In this document: positions 7,020 to 16,200 of the stretch, piece after piece | Numbering within the stretch: the stretch's first letter is position 1 | Layout: each line of letters begins with the position of its first letter | Virus record (IMG/VR): IMGVR_UViG_3300021373_001348 | Span: 1 to 33,096 of that record | DNA from: a virus | DNA: 33,096 nucleotides | Reading direction: 5' to 3' (one strand) | The notes under the pieces: generated by a model | The model's database searches: none | The model's input: the letters and a program-made list of their open reading frames with translations, nothing else | Told to the model about the DNA's origin: nothing | Position numbers and translations under genes: made by a program

Positions 7020-7622
7020 TTAAAATGCAATATTAAATTTGACTTCAATTTGCTGTTCAGCCTCATTTAAGTCTTGATCCATTTCGTGTCTTATTGCGAC
7101 AACAAAATTAGATTTTTCAGATACTGGAAGTTCTACACCCAGTTTAGCGTAAGAGTTTAATCCCGATACATCTAGGAAGTCGCCTTCATATGAAACCCAG
7201 TCATAACCAGCTTCCACAAATGGAACAATTTTGCCAACTGGTATTTTCACACCAACGAAAGGACTAATACGTACTTCGTCTTTGTCATAGCTGTCACCTA
7301 ATGTGTAGTGAGTTTCGAAAGTTGCATATGGAGTCGCGCCAGGCAATGAATAGAAAACGCCTTTACTTGCTGTAAAACGGTAATCTTCTAATCCATCTTT
7401 TTCAATGTACTGGAGACCAAGGTCAACTAGATTTCCATTCGTGTTTATTCCAAACACAATTGAATCGTCTGCAAAATCAAAATTTGATCCTGTAAAAAGA
7501 CTTACTCCAAACTTCTCACCTTGTGCATTAATTGCATAAGAGTGATTATCAAAATCTTTTGCTGAAGCACTGCTTACAGAAAAAGAAAAGGCCAAAACGG
7601 CCAACATCAATAAATTTTTCAT
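7020..7622 (-). CDS. Outer-membrane beta-barrel-like protein
   Basis: A 200-residue secreted protein. The signal peptide MKNLLMLAVLAFSFSVSSASA is followed by alternating hydrophobic/polar strands typical of a small outer-membrane barrel (for example FGVSLFTGSNFDF, ISPFVGVKIPVG, IVPFVEAGYDWVSY). The C-terminal strand ends in Phe (IEVKFNIAF), the BAM-recognition signature. The length suits an 8-stranded porin-like or OmpA-like barrel. It has its own late promoter (TATAAATA, 7673-7680) and terminator, so it is monocistronic and probably abundant late. Phage outer-membrane proteins can replace or mask receptors or porins; its exact role here is not known. Confidence 0.85.
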   Translation of the reverse strand: MKNLLMLAVLAFSFSVSSASAKDFDNHSYAINAQGEKFGVSLFTGSNFDFADDSIVFGINTNGNLVDLGLQYIEKDGLEDYRFTASKGVFYSLPGATPYATFETHYTLGDSYDKDEVRISPFVGVKIPVGKIVPFVEAGYDWVSYEGDFLDVSGLNSYAKLGVELPVSEKSNFVVAIRHEMDQDLNEAEQQIEVKFNIAF

Positions 7623-7672
7623 AATAATTTTTCCTTATTTTTGTGTTGTTGTGCATTGCACGATCAACATAT

Positions 7673-7680
7673 TATTTATA
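7673..7680 (-). promoter_or_regulatory. T4-type late promoter TATAAATA
   Basis: An exact T4 late -10 octamer on the minus strand, 51 nt before the start of the barrel gene at 7622. Confidence 0.7.
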
Positions 7681-7724
7681 ATTAGTGAGTAATAATGTAA
7701 CAAAAAGTGAACTAAAATTAAAAT

Positions 7725-7751
7725 AAAAAAAGGGCGACACAAAGCCGCCCT
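7725..7751 (-). terminator. Rho-independent terminator
   Basis: On the minus strand the arms AGGGCG and CGCCCT (7746-7751 with 7731-7736) enclose a 9-nt loop and are followed by seven T. It ends the gene at 7774-8175. Confidence 0.88.
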
Positions 7752-7773
7752 AGTTAAAAAGTATATCTTATAT

Positions 7774-8175
7774 TTAGAAGTTAAATGATACACCTATTTC
7801 AATTTCACCACGTGCTTCTGTATTAAAGTCATATGATGTTTCTCCGTATAATGTCATTGCACTTGATACTGAATAATCTACGCCCATTTCGAGTAATGGT
7901 GTTTGTCCATCTTCTAAAATGTTGCTTAATGCAAAATCACTACCTGAAGTATGATTTGTTTCGTAAACTGTAATTGGTGCTTCTGCCCAAAGTGCCAGTG
8001 GGCCAGCTGCTGGTGTCCAACGAAGTTCTGGTTCAATAGTTACGTGATTAGTTTCAGCATCTATTTTGTGGAATGCTTTTGCTTCTGTGTTAATTTCTAG
8101 ACCATTGCCTAGGTCTGCTGCCATTACAGGCGCTGTAGCCATTGCGGCTACTATTGCTAGTACGATTGTACGCAT
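7774..8175 (-). CDS. Small outer-membrane barrel-like protein
   Basis: A 133-residue secreted protein with signal peptide MRTIVLAIVAAMATAPVMAA and repeated amphipathic strands (ALWAEAPITVYET, LLEMGVDYSVSSAMTLYGET, ARGEIEIGVSFNF) ending in Phe, as outer-membrane barrels do. It looks like a shortened relative of proteobacterial porins; only about 113 mature residues remain, too few for a classic 16-strand porin. AAGGA lies 8 nt before the ATG. A late-like but imperfect TATAAAAA is at 8195-8202. It has its own terminator downstream and the tmRNA terminator upstream, so it stands as a single unit next to another barrel gene. Confidence 0.82.
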   Translation of the reverse strand: MRTIVLAIVAAMATAPVMAADLGNGLEINTEAKAFHKIDAETNHVTIEPELRWTPAAGPLALWAEAPITVYETNHTSGSDFALSNILEDGQTPLLEMGVDYSVSSAMTLYGETSYDFNTEARGEIEIGVSFNF

Positions 8176-8302
8176 TGATTGTTTCCTTTTATTATTTTTA
8201 TACGTGTAAGCGGGGTGGGATTTTGTTGCTCACTAAGTAATTATCGTAAATTACAAGATATTTGTGTAGTTAAGAGTGTATTTTAGCTGATTTGCAGAAT
8301 AA

Positions 8303-8335
8303 TAAAAAAGAGTGTTACATCTCTGCAACACTCTT
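8303..8335 (-). terminator. Rho-independent terminator of the tmRNA gene
   Basis: On the minus strand a 9-bp perfect stem AAGAGTGTT/AACACTCTT (8327-8335 with 8308-8316), a 10-nt loop and a T-rich tail. It closes the tmRNA transcript and insulates the next barrel gene. Confidence 0.88.
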
Positions 8336-8624
8336 AATGCTATGTTTGGTAACAAGGTCTAACTACCTCGTAGTAGCCCTTAGGCTGCTAATGCGAAGTT
8401 TTCGTTTGCTTCTATTTGTTTTCTTGCGATAACCGTGCTTGCGCCGGGCAACTCCACTCTTCTACTAATCCGCCTGTCGATCCTAGTTCAGCCCCATCAA
8501 AAATACATTCTCAGTTTATCAGTCTGTTGCTTAGTGCTATACACCTAGCAGAATGTATTTTTGGTGGAGCTGTCGGGTACCGCCCCCGAGTCCAGCTCGT
8601 CGTTTGAATTGCTTCAACGTTACA
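8308..8624 (-). ncRNA. ssrA: Circularly permuted (two-piece) tmRNA
   Basis: Transcribed right to left, the acceptor piece comes first. T arm 8589-8573: stem UCGGG/CCCGA with loop GGCGGUA. The acceptor 3' strand CAGCUCC (8572-8566), discriminator A and an encoded CCA (8564-8562) follow. A 66-nt intervening segment (8496-8561) starts a 13-bp hairpin (8499-8511 with 8550-8562; its last pairing base is the terminal A of CCA). The coding piece begins GGGGCUG (8495-8489), pairing with CAGCUCC as a 7-bp acceptor stem, then AACUAGGAUCGAC. An H-type pseudoknot (CCG/CGG crossing GCG/CGC, 8447-8426) precedes the resume codon GCA (8409-8407). The tag reads ANENFALAA and stops UAA (8382-8380); it would follow the Ala carried by tmRNA. 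A small hairpin ACUAC/GUAGU follows. Permuted genes are known from alphaproteobacteria and some cyanobacteria; this tag is of proteobacterial type. The exact mature ends are unknown. Confidence 0.95.
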
Positions 8625-8630
8625 AGTATA

Positions 8631-8659
8631 TTTATAACACAGAAATTATTATATGTCAA
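8631..8659 (-). promoter_or_regulatory. Sigma70 promoter of the tmRNA gene
   Basis: On the minus strand TTGACA (8654-8659), 17 nt, then TATAAA (8631-8636) places the start near 8624, just before the acceptor piece. It overlaps the stop codon of the 8656-8982 gene. Confidence 0.8.
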
Positions 8660-8982
8660 CCTAAAATCAAATCCATAGCAAACTTTTTGTCTTCTATATC
8701 TTCGGCAGTTAAGCCCTTGTCTTCTTTTTTAGGCTTAATAGGTTCTAACCAACTGTCTGCAATGTATGCACGTGGTGATGGTCCAAGCATAATACTTAAA
8801 TCTTCTGCTTCAATCCACCAAAAGTTATCTGTAACAGCAGCCTGGCACATCATTCCGTTAAAATGAAAATGTGTACCTCTTTCAAAATGTCCAATAAGTT
8901 CAGCAACTTTTACAATGCGCCCAATGTTCTCAGGACGTACACTATATTTTATAACTGCTAAATCACCTTGTTTACATTTCAT
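8656..8982 (-). CDS. Unknown small soluble protein
   Basis: A 108-residue protein beginning MKCKQGDLAVIKYSVRPENI, a strand-rich start like small SH3/KOW-type barrel proteins that occur as hypotheticals in bacteria and phages. It contains a hydrophobic WWIEAEDLSI segment and an acidic-basic C-terminal tail. No catalytic motif is seen. It overlaps the preceding gene by 11 nt. The tmRNA promoter lies across its stop codon, so the two transcription units touch. Confidence 0.65.
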   Translation of the reverse strand: MKCKQGDLAVIKYSVRPENIGRIVKVAELIGHFERGTHFHFNGMMCQAAVTDNFWWIEAEDLSIMLGPSPRAYIADSWLEPIKPKKEDKGLTAEDIEDKKFAMDLILG

Positions 8983-9208
8983 CTTTTTTAACTTTTTCGT
9001 ATTTTAATAATAATGCGTTAACTTCGTCGGTTTTGCGTAGTATGCCATTGTTGTCTACAATAAAAACATCGCCTGGTTTGTACAAAGGATTTTGTTTCTG
9101 CCCCCAGCTACCGTCTTTTGCTCGACCCATTACTTCGCCTGGCCAATCACCTTTAACTGTAAAACTTCCGTCTGGAAAACTTTCTACGTTATAATCAATC
9201 CACAGCAT
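8972..9208 (-). CDS. Unknown small protein
   Basis: A 78-residue protein, not recognised. It is strand-rich with a Trp-rich middle (VKGDWPGEVMGRAKDGSWGQ) and an acidic-basic C-terminus. It overlaps genes on both sides (11 and 14 nt), a mark of translational coupling in a small cluster of unknown genes (8656-9404). It probably shares the promoter at 9433-9440. Confidence 0.6.
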   Translation of the reverse strand: MLWIDYNVESFPDGSFTVKGDWPGEVMGRAKDGSWGQKQNPLYKPGDVFIVDNNGILRKTDEVNALLLKYEKVKKDEM

Positions 9209-9404
9209 CAGCTTTGACTCGAGATTCTAACTCGGCAACTGGATTGCCTTTATATTCAAAGTAACCATTAGGCCCAACTTGATAAGTTGCTCCAATTTCT
9301 AAATTTACTTCGTCGATGACAAAAAATTTATCGTCTAAGTCTTTTTCGGATAAAATTCTAAATCCGTTTTCAAATTTGTGTAGTACTAGATCTTTATGTA
9401 ACAT
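9195..9404 (-). CDS. Unknown small protein
   Basis: A 69-residue protein, not recognised, with short beta-like stretches (FFVIDEVNLEIGATYQVG). GGGAG lies 6 nt before the ATG and a late-type ACTAAATA at 9433-9440 precedes it, so it heads the three-gene string down to 8656. Confidence 0.6.
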   Translation of the reverse strand: MLHKDLVLHKFENGFRILSEKDLDDKFFVIDEVNLEIGATYQVGPNGYFEYKGNPVAELESRVKADAVD

Positions 9405-9432
9405 TTCAGTCTCCCATATATGATTATGACAG

Positions 9433-9440
9433 TATTTAGT
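9433..9440 (-). promoter_or_regulatory. T4-type late promoter octamer
   Basis: ACTAAATA on the minus strand, 29 nt before the start at 9404. Confidence 0.5.
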
Positions 9441-9452
9441 TATATACGTAGA

Positions 9453-9662
9453 TTACCATATACCTAAGTTTCTGCCATTACCTGCAATAATACTAAAACA
9501 AGTTATTATATGCAATACGATCCAAAAAGTTCGAAAAGCCAAAGCCTTCTTTACACTTGATTGTGTAATTGGAAGAAACTCCGGCTTGTCGTCGTCTGTT
9601 AATCCAATGGGCATTCCAACTGTTCTAGCCCAAGTTTGTAGCCAGCGTCGTTGCCCACTCAT
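9453..9662 (-). CDS. Small membrane protein of T4-like marine phages
   Basis: A 69-residue protein with a basic, Trp-rich N-terminus (GQRRWLQTWARTVGMPIGLT) and one C-terminal membrane helix (FWIVLHIITCFSIIAGN). I recall similar short proteins in T4-like cyanophages, without known function. Its start overlaps the upstream stop by one base (TAATG). Confidence 0.65.
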   Translation of the reverse strand: MSGQRRWLQTWARTVGMPIGLTDDDKPEFLPITQSSVKKALAFRTFWIVLHIITCFSIIAGNGRNLGIW

Positions 9663-9838
9663 TACATACTATTCTTTTTTTCTTGGATTTCTTTTCTACG
9701 CTCTTTTGTAAGTTTGCCTAGATCACCTAGTGCTTTTCTTGCTCTTGCGGCTGCGGCTTTTACGCCTTTGCCTTCAAATGTTTCGTGTTCTACTAGATAG
9801 TTATTAAATGCTTGTACGATTTCGTCGTGATTTGCCAT
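9662..9838 (-). CDS. Small basic histone-H1-like protein, 58 residues
   Basis: Translating from the ATG at 9836-9838 gives 58 residues to the TAA at 9662-9664. The middle (GKGVKAAAARARKALGDLGK) and Lys/Arg-rich end (LTKERRKEIQEKKNSM) resemble short Ala/Lys-rich histone-H1-like proteins, suggesting DNA or RNA binding. AGGAG lies at good spacing and the stop overlaps the next start (TAATG). A late-like ATTAAATA is at 9871-9878. DNA binding is inference from composition only. Confidence 0.75.
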   Translation of the reverse strand: MANHDEIVQAFNNYLVEHETFEGKGVKAAAARARKALGDLGKLTKERRKEIQEKKNSM

Positions 9839-9911
9839 TATATTTCTCCTATTGTAATTAATGTCAATATTATTTAATAAATGTGCGTTTAAGGTGTTTT
9901 AGATGTGGTTT

Positions 9912-10208
9912 TTAGGAATTAGCAAAAACATTGTTAGAACCAGTAGCTGCCGCATTTGGAACCCACGAACCGTGACCGCCGGTTGCGTCACCTTTACGAT
10001 GTACAGCTATATTATTTGCAAATACATTTGCACTGCCTACTTGTGCTGGATCACCACAAACTGTAGTGTCACCTATCCTTACAGTTGCTTCGTTATTAGT
10101 GAACACATCAGGAGATCCTTCGTTATAACTAGTTTGATGATATGGTCCCGGGCTAGGTGAAGCGTGTCCTTGGTGTACATCTACGTTTGTTCTTACTACT
10201 TCTGGCAT
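9912..10208 (-). CDS. PAAR-like spike-tip protein
   Basis: A 98-residue Gly/Asn/His-rich protein with PAAR-like repeats: SPDVFTNNEATVRIGDTTVC, SANVFANNIAVHRKGD and SNNVFANS, with scattered His/Cys (HQGH, YHQ, VCGDP, GGHG) that could bind the metal at the needle tip. PAAR proteins cap the central spike of contractile tails (T4 gp5.4 in the T4 case) and help pierce the outer membrane. It follows the giant fibre gene with a TAATG overlap, so it is made with late tail proteins. Confidence 0.85.
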   Translation of the reverse strand: MPEVVRTNVDVHQGHASPSPGPYHQTSYNEGSPDVFTNNEATVRIGDTTVCGDPAQVGSANVFANNIAVHRKGDATGGHGSWVPNAAATGSNNVFANS

Positions 10209-13200
10209 TACATAACTCCTACAAAAATTTCAATAATTTTTACATCTAAAGAATCGTTAGTTTCAATTGCTTTACCTATCATTGCTCCGCCTATAAACTT
10301 GTCAGTTGCTACTGCTACACCTGGAACATCACTTGCTACTAATAAGTCTCCTTTACTTACAGGGCCAATTACCTTACACGGAATACGACCTTTAAGTGCA
10401 AGAGGTTGTCCTTGTGCTTCGGCATTTAGTAAGTAACCCGGCATAGTACTTATAACTCCTGCAACTTGAATACTAGCATAAGAAGTTGTTTGAGTAAGTT
10501 CTTCGGCACCGCCAAATTCTACAACAGTTCCTGGTTCGTATATTCTATCAGTAGAATAAATTTCAGCTAAGTCAGCATAATTAGCTGTAGTTGCATTACC
10601 ACTAAAGGTGCTTGCTTTAAGTGTTGAACTACTAGGAACATAACTTAAACCGTCAACTGAAGTATCGTCCATCTTTAGATCTTTAGATCCGGTAGTACCA
10701 CTAGCAAATACTGGATAGAATGTACCACTGTTGGTACGTTCTTCAGTTACTGTTATTTGTGTTGATGCGGCACTTCCTGTTAGTGTAATTGTATTGCCGT
10801 TTTGTGTTGCTGTAACAGTGCCTCCACCTGCAATAGTAACTGTACCAGTAGTTTCGCTGCCACTTATGCCTACACTAGTTACAGTATTAGTGTCTGTAAA
10901 CAATGCACCTGCTGGCACTGCTGTTTTAACATTATCAAAAGCCCAGTCTGAGCTTATGCTTGTTGTAGTTGCTCCATTAGTAGGTGTAGAAGATATAGGT
11001 CTAAATGTATTAGTATCAGTAAATAATGCATTCGCTGGTACTGCTGTTTTAACATTGTCAAATGCCCAGTCTGAGCTAATTGCTGTAGTTGTTGCTCCAT
11101 CAGTTGGGGTACTAGATATTGCAAGTTGAGTGTTTTCCCAAGGTACATTAACATACATCTTACCGCTTGATAATTCAACTGGATAATTCTTACCATTTTC
11201 AGTATATCCAACTTTAACTAGTCCTAGTGTAGATCCTGTAGCAGTTGAATACGTTGTATTTGTAAATGTAAGTTCAGTACCGTCATTTTGAAAAAGTGAA
11301 AGTGTGTTACCAATTATTTCAGCTTCTACTATATTTTCATTTGGTAGTACATACGTATTAGCATCATTGGTACCTGTATAACCTAAATCTGCCAATGTAC
11401 CTAAATCTTCAATACTAAGTGTTTTAGATGTTACACTTGAAACGTGTCCAAAATTGTCAAACTCTATACTTTGAAGAACAGTATCATCAGCAGTGTTAGT
11501 TTCGTCCGATATAGTGCTTGTAGAATGTGATATTGTTATTGTACCACCTGAAACATTTCCGTTTACATCTATCTTGTCACTTCCTGCAAAAATTACATCT
11601 TGACTACTAGTGCCGTCGTCTAATCTGATTCTAGTTTGATCAGCAGCGGCATCACCTGTATCATTGAAGACATTTAATGCGTATTGAGTATCAGTACCAC
11701 TTATAGTAATTGTATTTGCGTTTTGTGTAATAGCAACGCTGCCGCTGTCTGCTAGTGTTACTGTTCCAGCAGTTTCACTACCACTTAGGCCTACACTAGT
11801 TCTAGCAATACTAAATGTACCATTAATACTATTATAACTAATATCGCCTGCGCCAGTAAACAATGCTCGTATATCAGCGTCTGTTCGTTGTGCATCAGCA
11901 CTAAATGAAAATACTCCAGTAGTATTGTCGTATGACAAATCTCCAGAAGCACTAAGATCTGTAAGTGCAATAAAATTTGAATCATTAGATAGATCACTAA
12001 CTGCTGTTGGTATATCGCCACCGACAAATTGTCCAGTTGCACTGTTGTATGATACACTGCCGCCACCACTAAATTGACTTCTAATATCAGTTGGTGTTAC
12101 TCCAGTGTGTGTAAACACTCCTGTTGAACTATCATACGCTAATGATCCGTAACGAATACCAGCAGTATTTGCAGCACTAATAAATCCTCGTACATCGCCG
12201 GCTCCTACTTCTCCAGCAGTAAAACTCATTACGCCAGTTGTGTTGTCGTAACTTAAATCACCACTTGCACTAATCATTTGTCTAATATCAGAAGTTGGCG
12301 TTCGAGTATAAGAAAATACTCCAGTGTCAGCATTGTAACTTAAATCACCACTTGCACCAACTGCACTTCGAACTTCAGTAAAACTAGGACCAGTATATAA
12401 AGCAATACCAGATGCACTACTATAAGTTAACGATCCAAGGTATGTTTCGTCTGCATCACTTGCTGTTTGAGAAACTGCTATTGAACTTCTTGCGTTAGAA
12501 GTAGTAAATTTTGTTATGTTAAATTGTCCAGTATTAGAGTTGTATGATAAGTCTCCTCCAGCACTAAACAGATTACGAATATCTTGATCTGTCTTTTCAC
12601 TAAATTCTATTTGACCAGTTGCAGCATTATAAGTTATACTACCTGTTACACTAAATGCACCGCGTATTTCGTCTATAGTAATACCTGTATATGTAAATGC
12701 CCCATTATTATTATCGTAACTTAAATCACCATATCGAGTATTACCGTCACTAGTAGTAACTGCGCTGAGATGTGCCCTTACTTCCGTTGCACTAGGTCCA
12801 GTGTAAGTAATTACACCTGTACTATTGTCGTATGCTAATGAACCGTCGCCACCGCTATCTGTAACACTTATTGATCCCCTAGCTCTACTTTGTGTGAACC
12901 ACAAATTAGTCGGAGTGACATCTTCTGCAATATCATCTGTTACTAGTGTAATGCTGTTATCTACATTTGCACTCCTGCTGTTTACTTCAAATGTTTTACT
13001 ATTGGCATAAGATTCAACATAATCTTTGTTGGCTGCATCTGTTCCACTTACTGGTGTTCCAACTCTATTAATTAAATTAGTTGACATATCAAGATTACCA
13101 GTCAACGGTTGTGTTGCTGTTAAGTCTAAATATCCCGGACCAATTTTAGCAGGAACAACTTGCCCGGCGTGTGTAAGTCCTAGCCTTCTGTTTACATAAC

Positions 13201-16200
13201 TGCGTACTGCACTTTCAGTTGGTACAGTATCACTAGCATTATCAGTCATTGCATCGTCAGTTGAGAATTCACTAATTGCAACACCACGTTTAAATCCAAT
13301 GCCGTCTAAGTTCGAAAGAGCAATACTTGCTGAGAATGTAACTGTACCTGTTCCTTGATCAACTTTAAAATAATCTCCAACTCTAAAGTTACCATCTTGG
13401 TCGGTGGTTACATAGAACACTCGACCTTTGCCTTCCTCGACTACTTCTTTTGATTGTTGAGCAGCAAATTCTGGTGCACCGTATATTTCGTTTGGATAGC
13501 TCGATGTTTGATAGCTACCAGTGCCAATACTAAGCAAGTCGTGTCCTGTAACTCTTAGTGTACTAATACCTACAGTAATCCTAGCAACAGTATCTGCAGG
13601 AACGCCAGCTCGCATTGTAGGAGCGTCAGGGTATACACCAAATGATCTTGTTAGTGCCGGTGTTACATCTACTTCTGCATAAAGTTGTCCTGTAGTTGCT
13701 TTGTCTCTGTATGCAGTTATTTCGTGTATTGTTCCATCGAAACCAAATTTATATGGTTTACTATTGGCAATTGCTCCTTGTATTCTCGCTGCTTCATTAG
13801 CGTCAAAGTCTACGTCTAAACGTAAAGTAGTATCACCAACTTGCCCAGATCCTGCAACACTGCCTGCTGTATCGTCTAGTACTAATTTAACATAATCATA
13901 ACTTTCACGAAGTGTAATACGTGCTTCGCCTTCAGGCAATCCTACAACATCATATGCTAGTACACGGTATACTTTATCTGGATCATCGTCATAAACTAAT
14001 GCTGTACTAGGACGAGTTGGATTAACATCAATAATGCCATTATACTTAACAACTTGGTTTGCCCGAATAACAGCAGATGTGCCGTCGGCAATATCTACTT
14101 GTATACCAGGATTGTCTGGAGCACCTTGTGCAATGTTTAAAGAGTAAACTTGAGGACTTGTTCCATCAATTGGAGTTATATTTGTTACTTCATATCTGTT
14201 TAGGTAAACCGGATCACCATTTATATCATTAGCGCCATTGTGATCAATTTCTATTTCACTTACGTTAAATGGTGCATAATCTGGATTGATAATATATATT
14301 ACCGTATCACCTCTTTGATTAGGATAATCTCCGGTTGTTTTTACCGTAGCAATTTGTACTACATCTTCTGCTACAAATACTTGGTCGCTTACTTCTAACG
14401 GATCACTACCTTTAGCAACAAGAGCAAAGTCACCGTATGCTGTTGAACCGTTTAGTGAACGTATGTCTGAACCATTTTCTGCTAGATAACTTACGTGATT
14501 ATAATAACAGAATACACTAACTAGTTCACACCGTGCATTGTTGGTTGTGTATACACCATAGCCTAAATCATTTACTTGCGTAAAGTCATTACCAAGCATA
14601 CTGATGTTACCAGCAGTAAGTAATTCTATGTTATAGGGCACCGTAGGCAACGCTACAGCAGTCTCGTTTACAATTTGATAGTAAGAAAGCTGCCAAGGTG
14701 TTGCAGGGTTTAATAATAGTCTATACTCGCCTGCACCTACACCAACTGTGTCTGCTTTGTCTACTTGAAAACGTGAGCCGTTGATAAAGAAACTAGTTGG
14801 AGTTTGTGGCTGTCTAAACACATTATCAATAACAATTTCAGTTGGACTGTTTATTTGTTTAATACGTGCATCTAAATTACCAGCAAAGCCGTCAATAAAC
14901 ATACCCCCACCGAATAATACGTCTGGTGCTATAGACTTTGAAAAACTTGATGCTGTTTGTGTGTAAGGAGATTTAGTAAGTATCTGTCCTTCTGGATCTA
15001 ACACTTCCATAAAGCCGCCGTGCCCTTGTACACTGATGTTTCGTATAATGGTTGCATCATTCATTAGGAACACATCCATATTGTCATTGTCTTTAGGTGC
15101 GTTAAAGTTTCCGTTTATTATTTCTACTACAGAGCCAATTAAATCCTCAGCAACACTTTGTTCTGAACTTTCTAATAATGCACTTACTTGTACTTTTAAA
15201 TGATTAATTGCTGCGGCAGTTTCTGTAACTTGATCTGCTGGCAGCTGACCTTGATATGTAAGAGCTGCAAATAGTGTTTCTTGATATCCACCGTATAGCA
15301 TATCTAACGCTGTTGCATCAACAATGTAACCTACATCACGTCTACACTTTGCTTCATCGTACACTAAACTAGGATAAGTTGTAGTAATAAAGTTTATAAC
15401 ACTATCTTGTAGTGATTGTTTTATTGCCATTGTAGACAATGTTTTGTATGCTTCGTCATAGTCACCAGGATTAACAGCATATGTATAAACATTATTTGTA
15501 CGATCAGCTAGATAATGTGCGCCGAATGGATTATCACCAACTACTAACGGATCTAATCCAAGATGCTCTGCTCCACGCTTAAATCTTATATTTGACCACG
15601 GACTAGCACTTGCGCCAGGACGAGGTCGTATAATACTACGTCTAAACTCATCGCCTTTAATTGAAGTATTGTTTGGAACTTTTATTGGAAAATGTTCAAA
15701 GTAAACACCACTTTCAACTCTAATTGTTATTTCAGGATACTCTGTCCCAGCTGCTTTATATTCACTATATGGAACACCCGGAATTGGATTACCAAATTTC
15801 AATTGTTCATTAGTTACGAATGTGCCTTCTTCAACCTTTATAATTAACTGATCTGCTGTTTGGCCAGCATTTACATTATATTCTTCAATAATACCAACTG
15901 CACCACTAGTTTGGCCAATTACTCTAAATCCGCTGCGAAGTTCAGTTCGAGCATCTAATTCACTGGCTCCTTTGAATATTGCAATATCTTTAAAATCATC
16001 AACATCACCAATTGATACAATGTACGAACGCTTCTGTGCTACTTGACTGTCGTATGTGATCCATTTTTGATATGGTCCTAATCCTTTTGAAGCTCTGTTA
16101 ATTACTCGTTCGGCTTCTCTACAAGCAGCGTTTATACTCGCAAATGCTGTTCCTGGTGTACGACCTCTTTTAACTCCAAATATATTATCATCACGTCCGT

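Noticed and set aside
8562-8624. A stand-alone tRNA from the CCA end and T arm
   Set aside because: No anticodon arm follows; the acceptor strand pairs with 8489-8495 downstream and the tag reading frame follows, so this is the acceptor piece of a permuted tmRNA.
9841-9878. Sigma70 promoter with TTGACA near 9865
   Set aside because: The only plausible -10 at 17-19 nt falls on the Shine-Dalgarno or start codon of the 58-residue gene it would need to serve.
10731-11129. Plus-strand open frame of 132 codons inside the giant fibre gene, and similar plus-strand frames at 25022-25633 and 29062-29433
   Set aside because: These are antisense shadows of low-complexity coding sequence without Shine-Dalgarno or family features.
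11803-12853. CRISPR-like or DNA tandem array
   Set aside because: The periodicity is in the protein; DNA copies are diverged, spacing varies and the reading frame is continuous.
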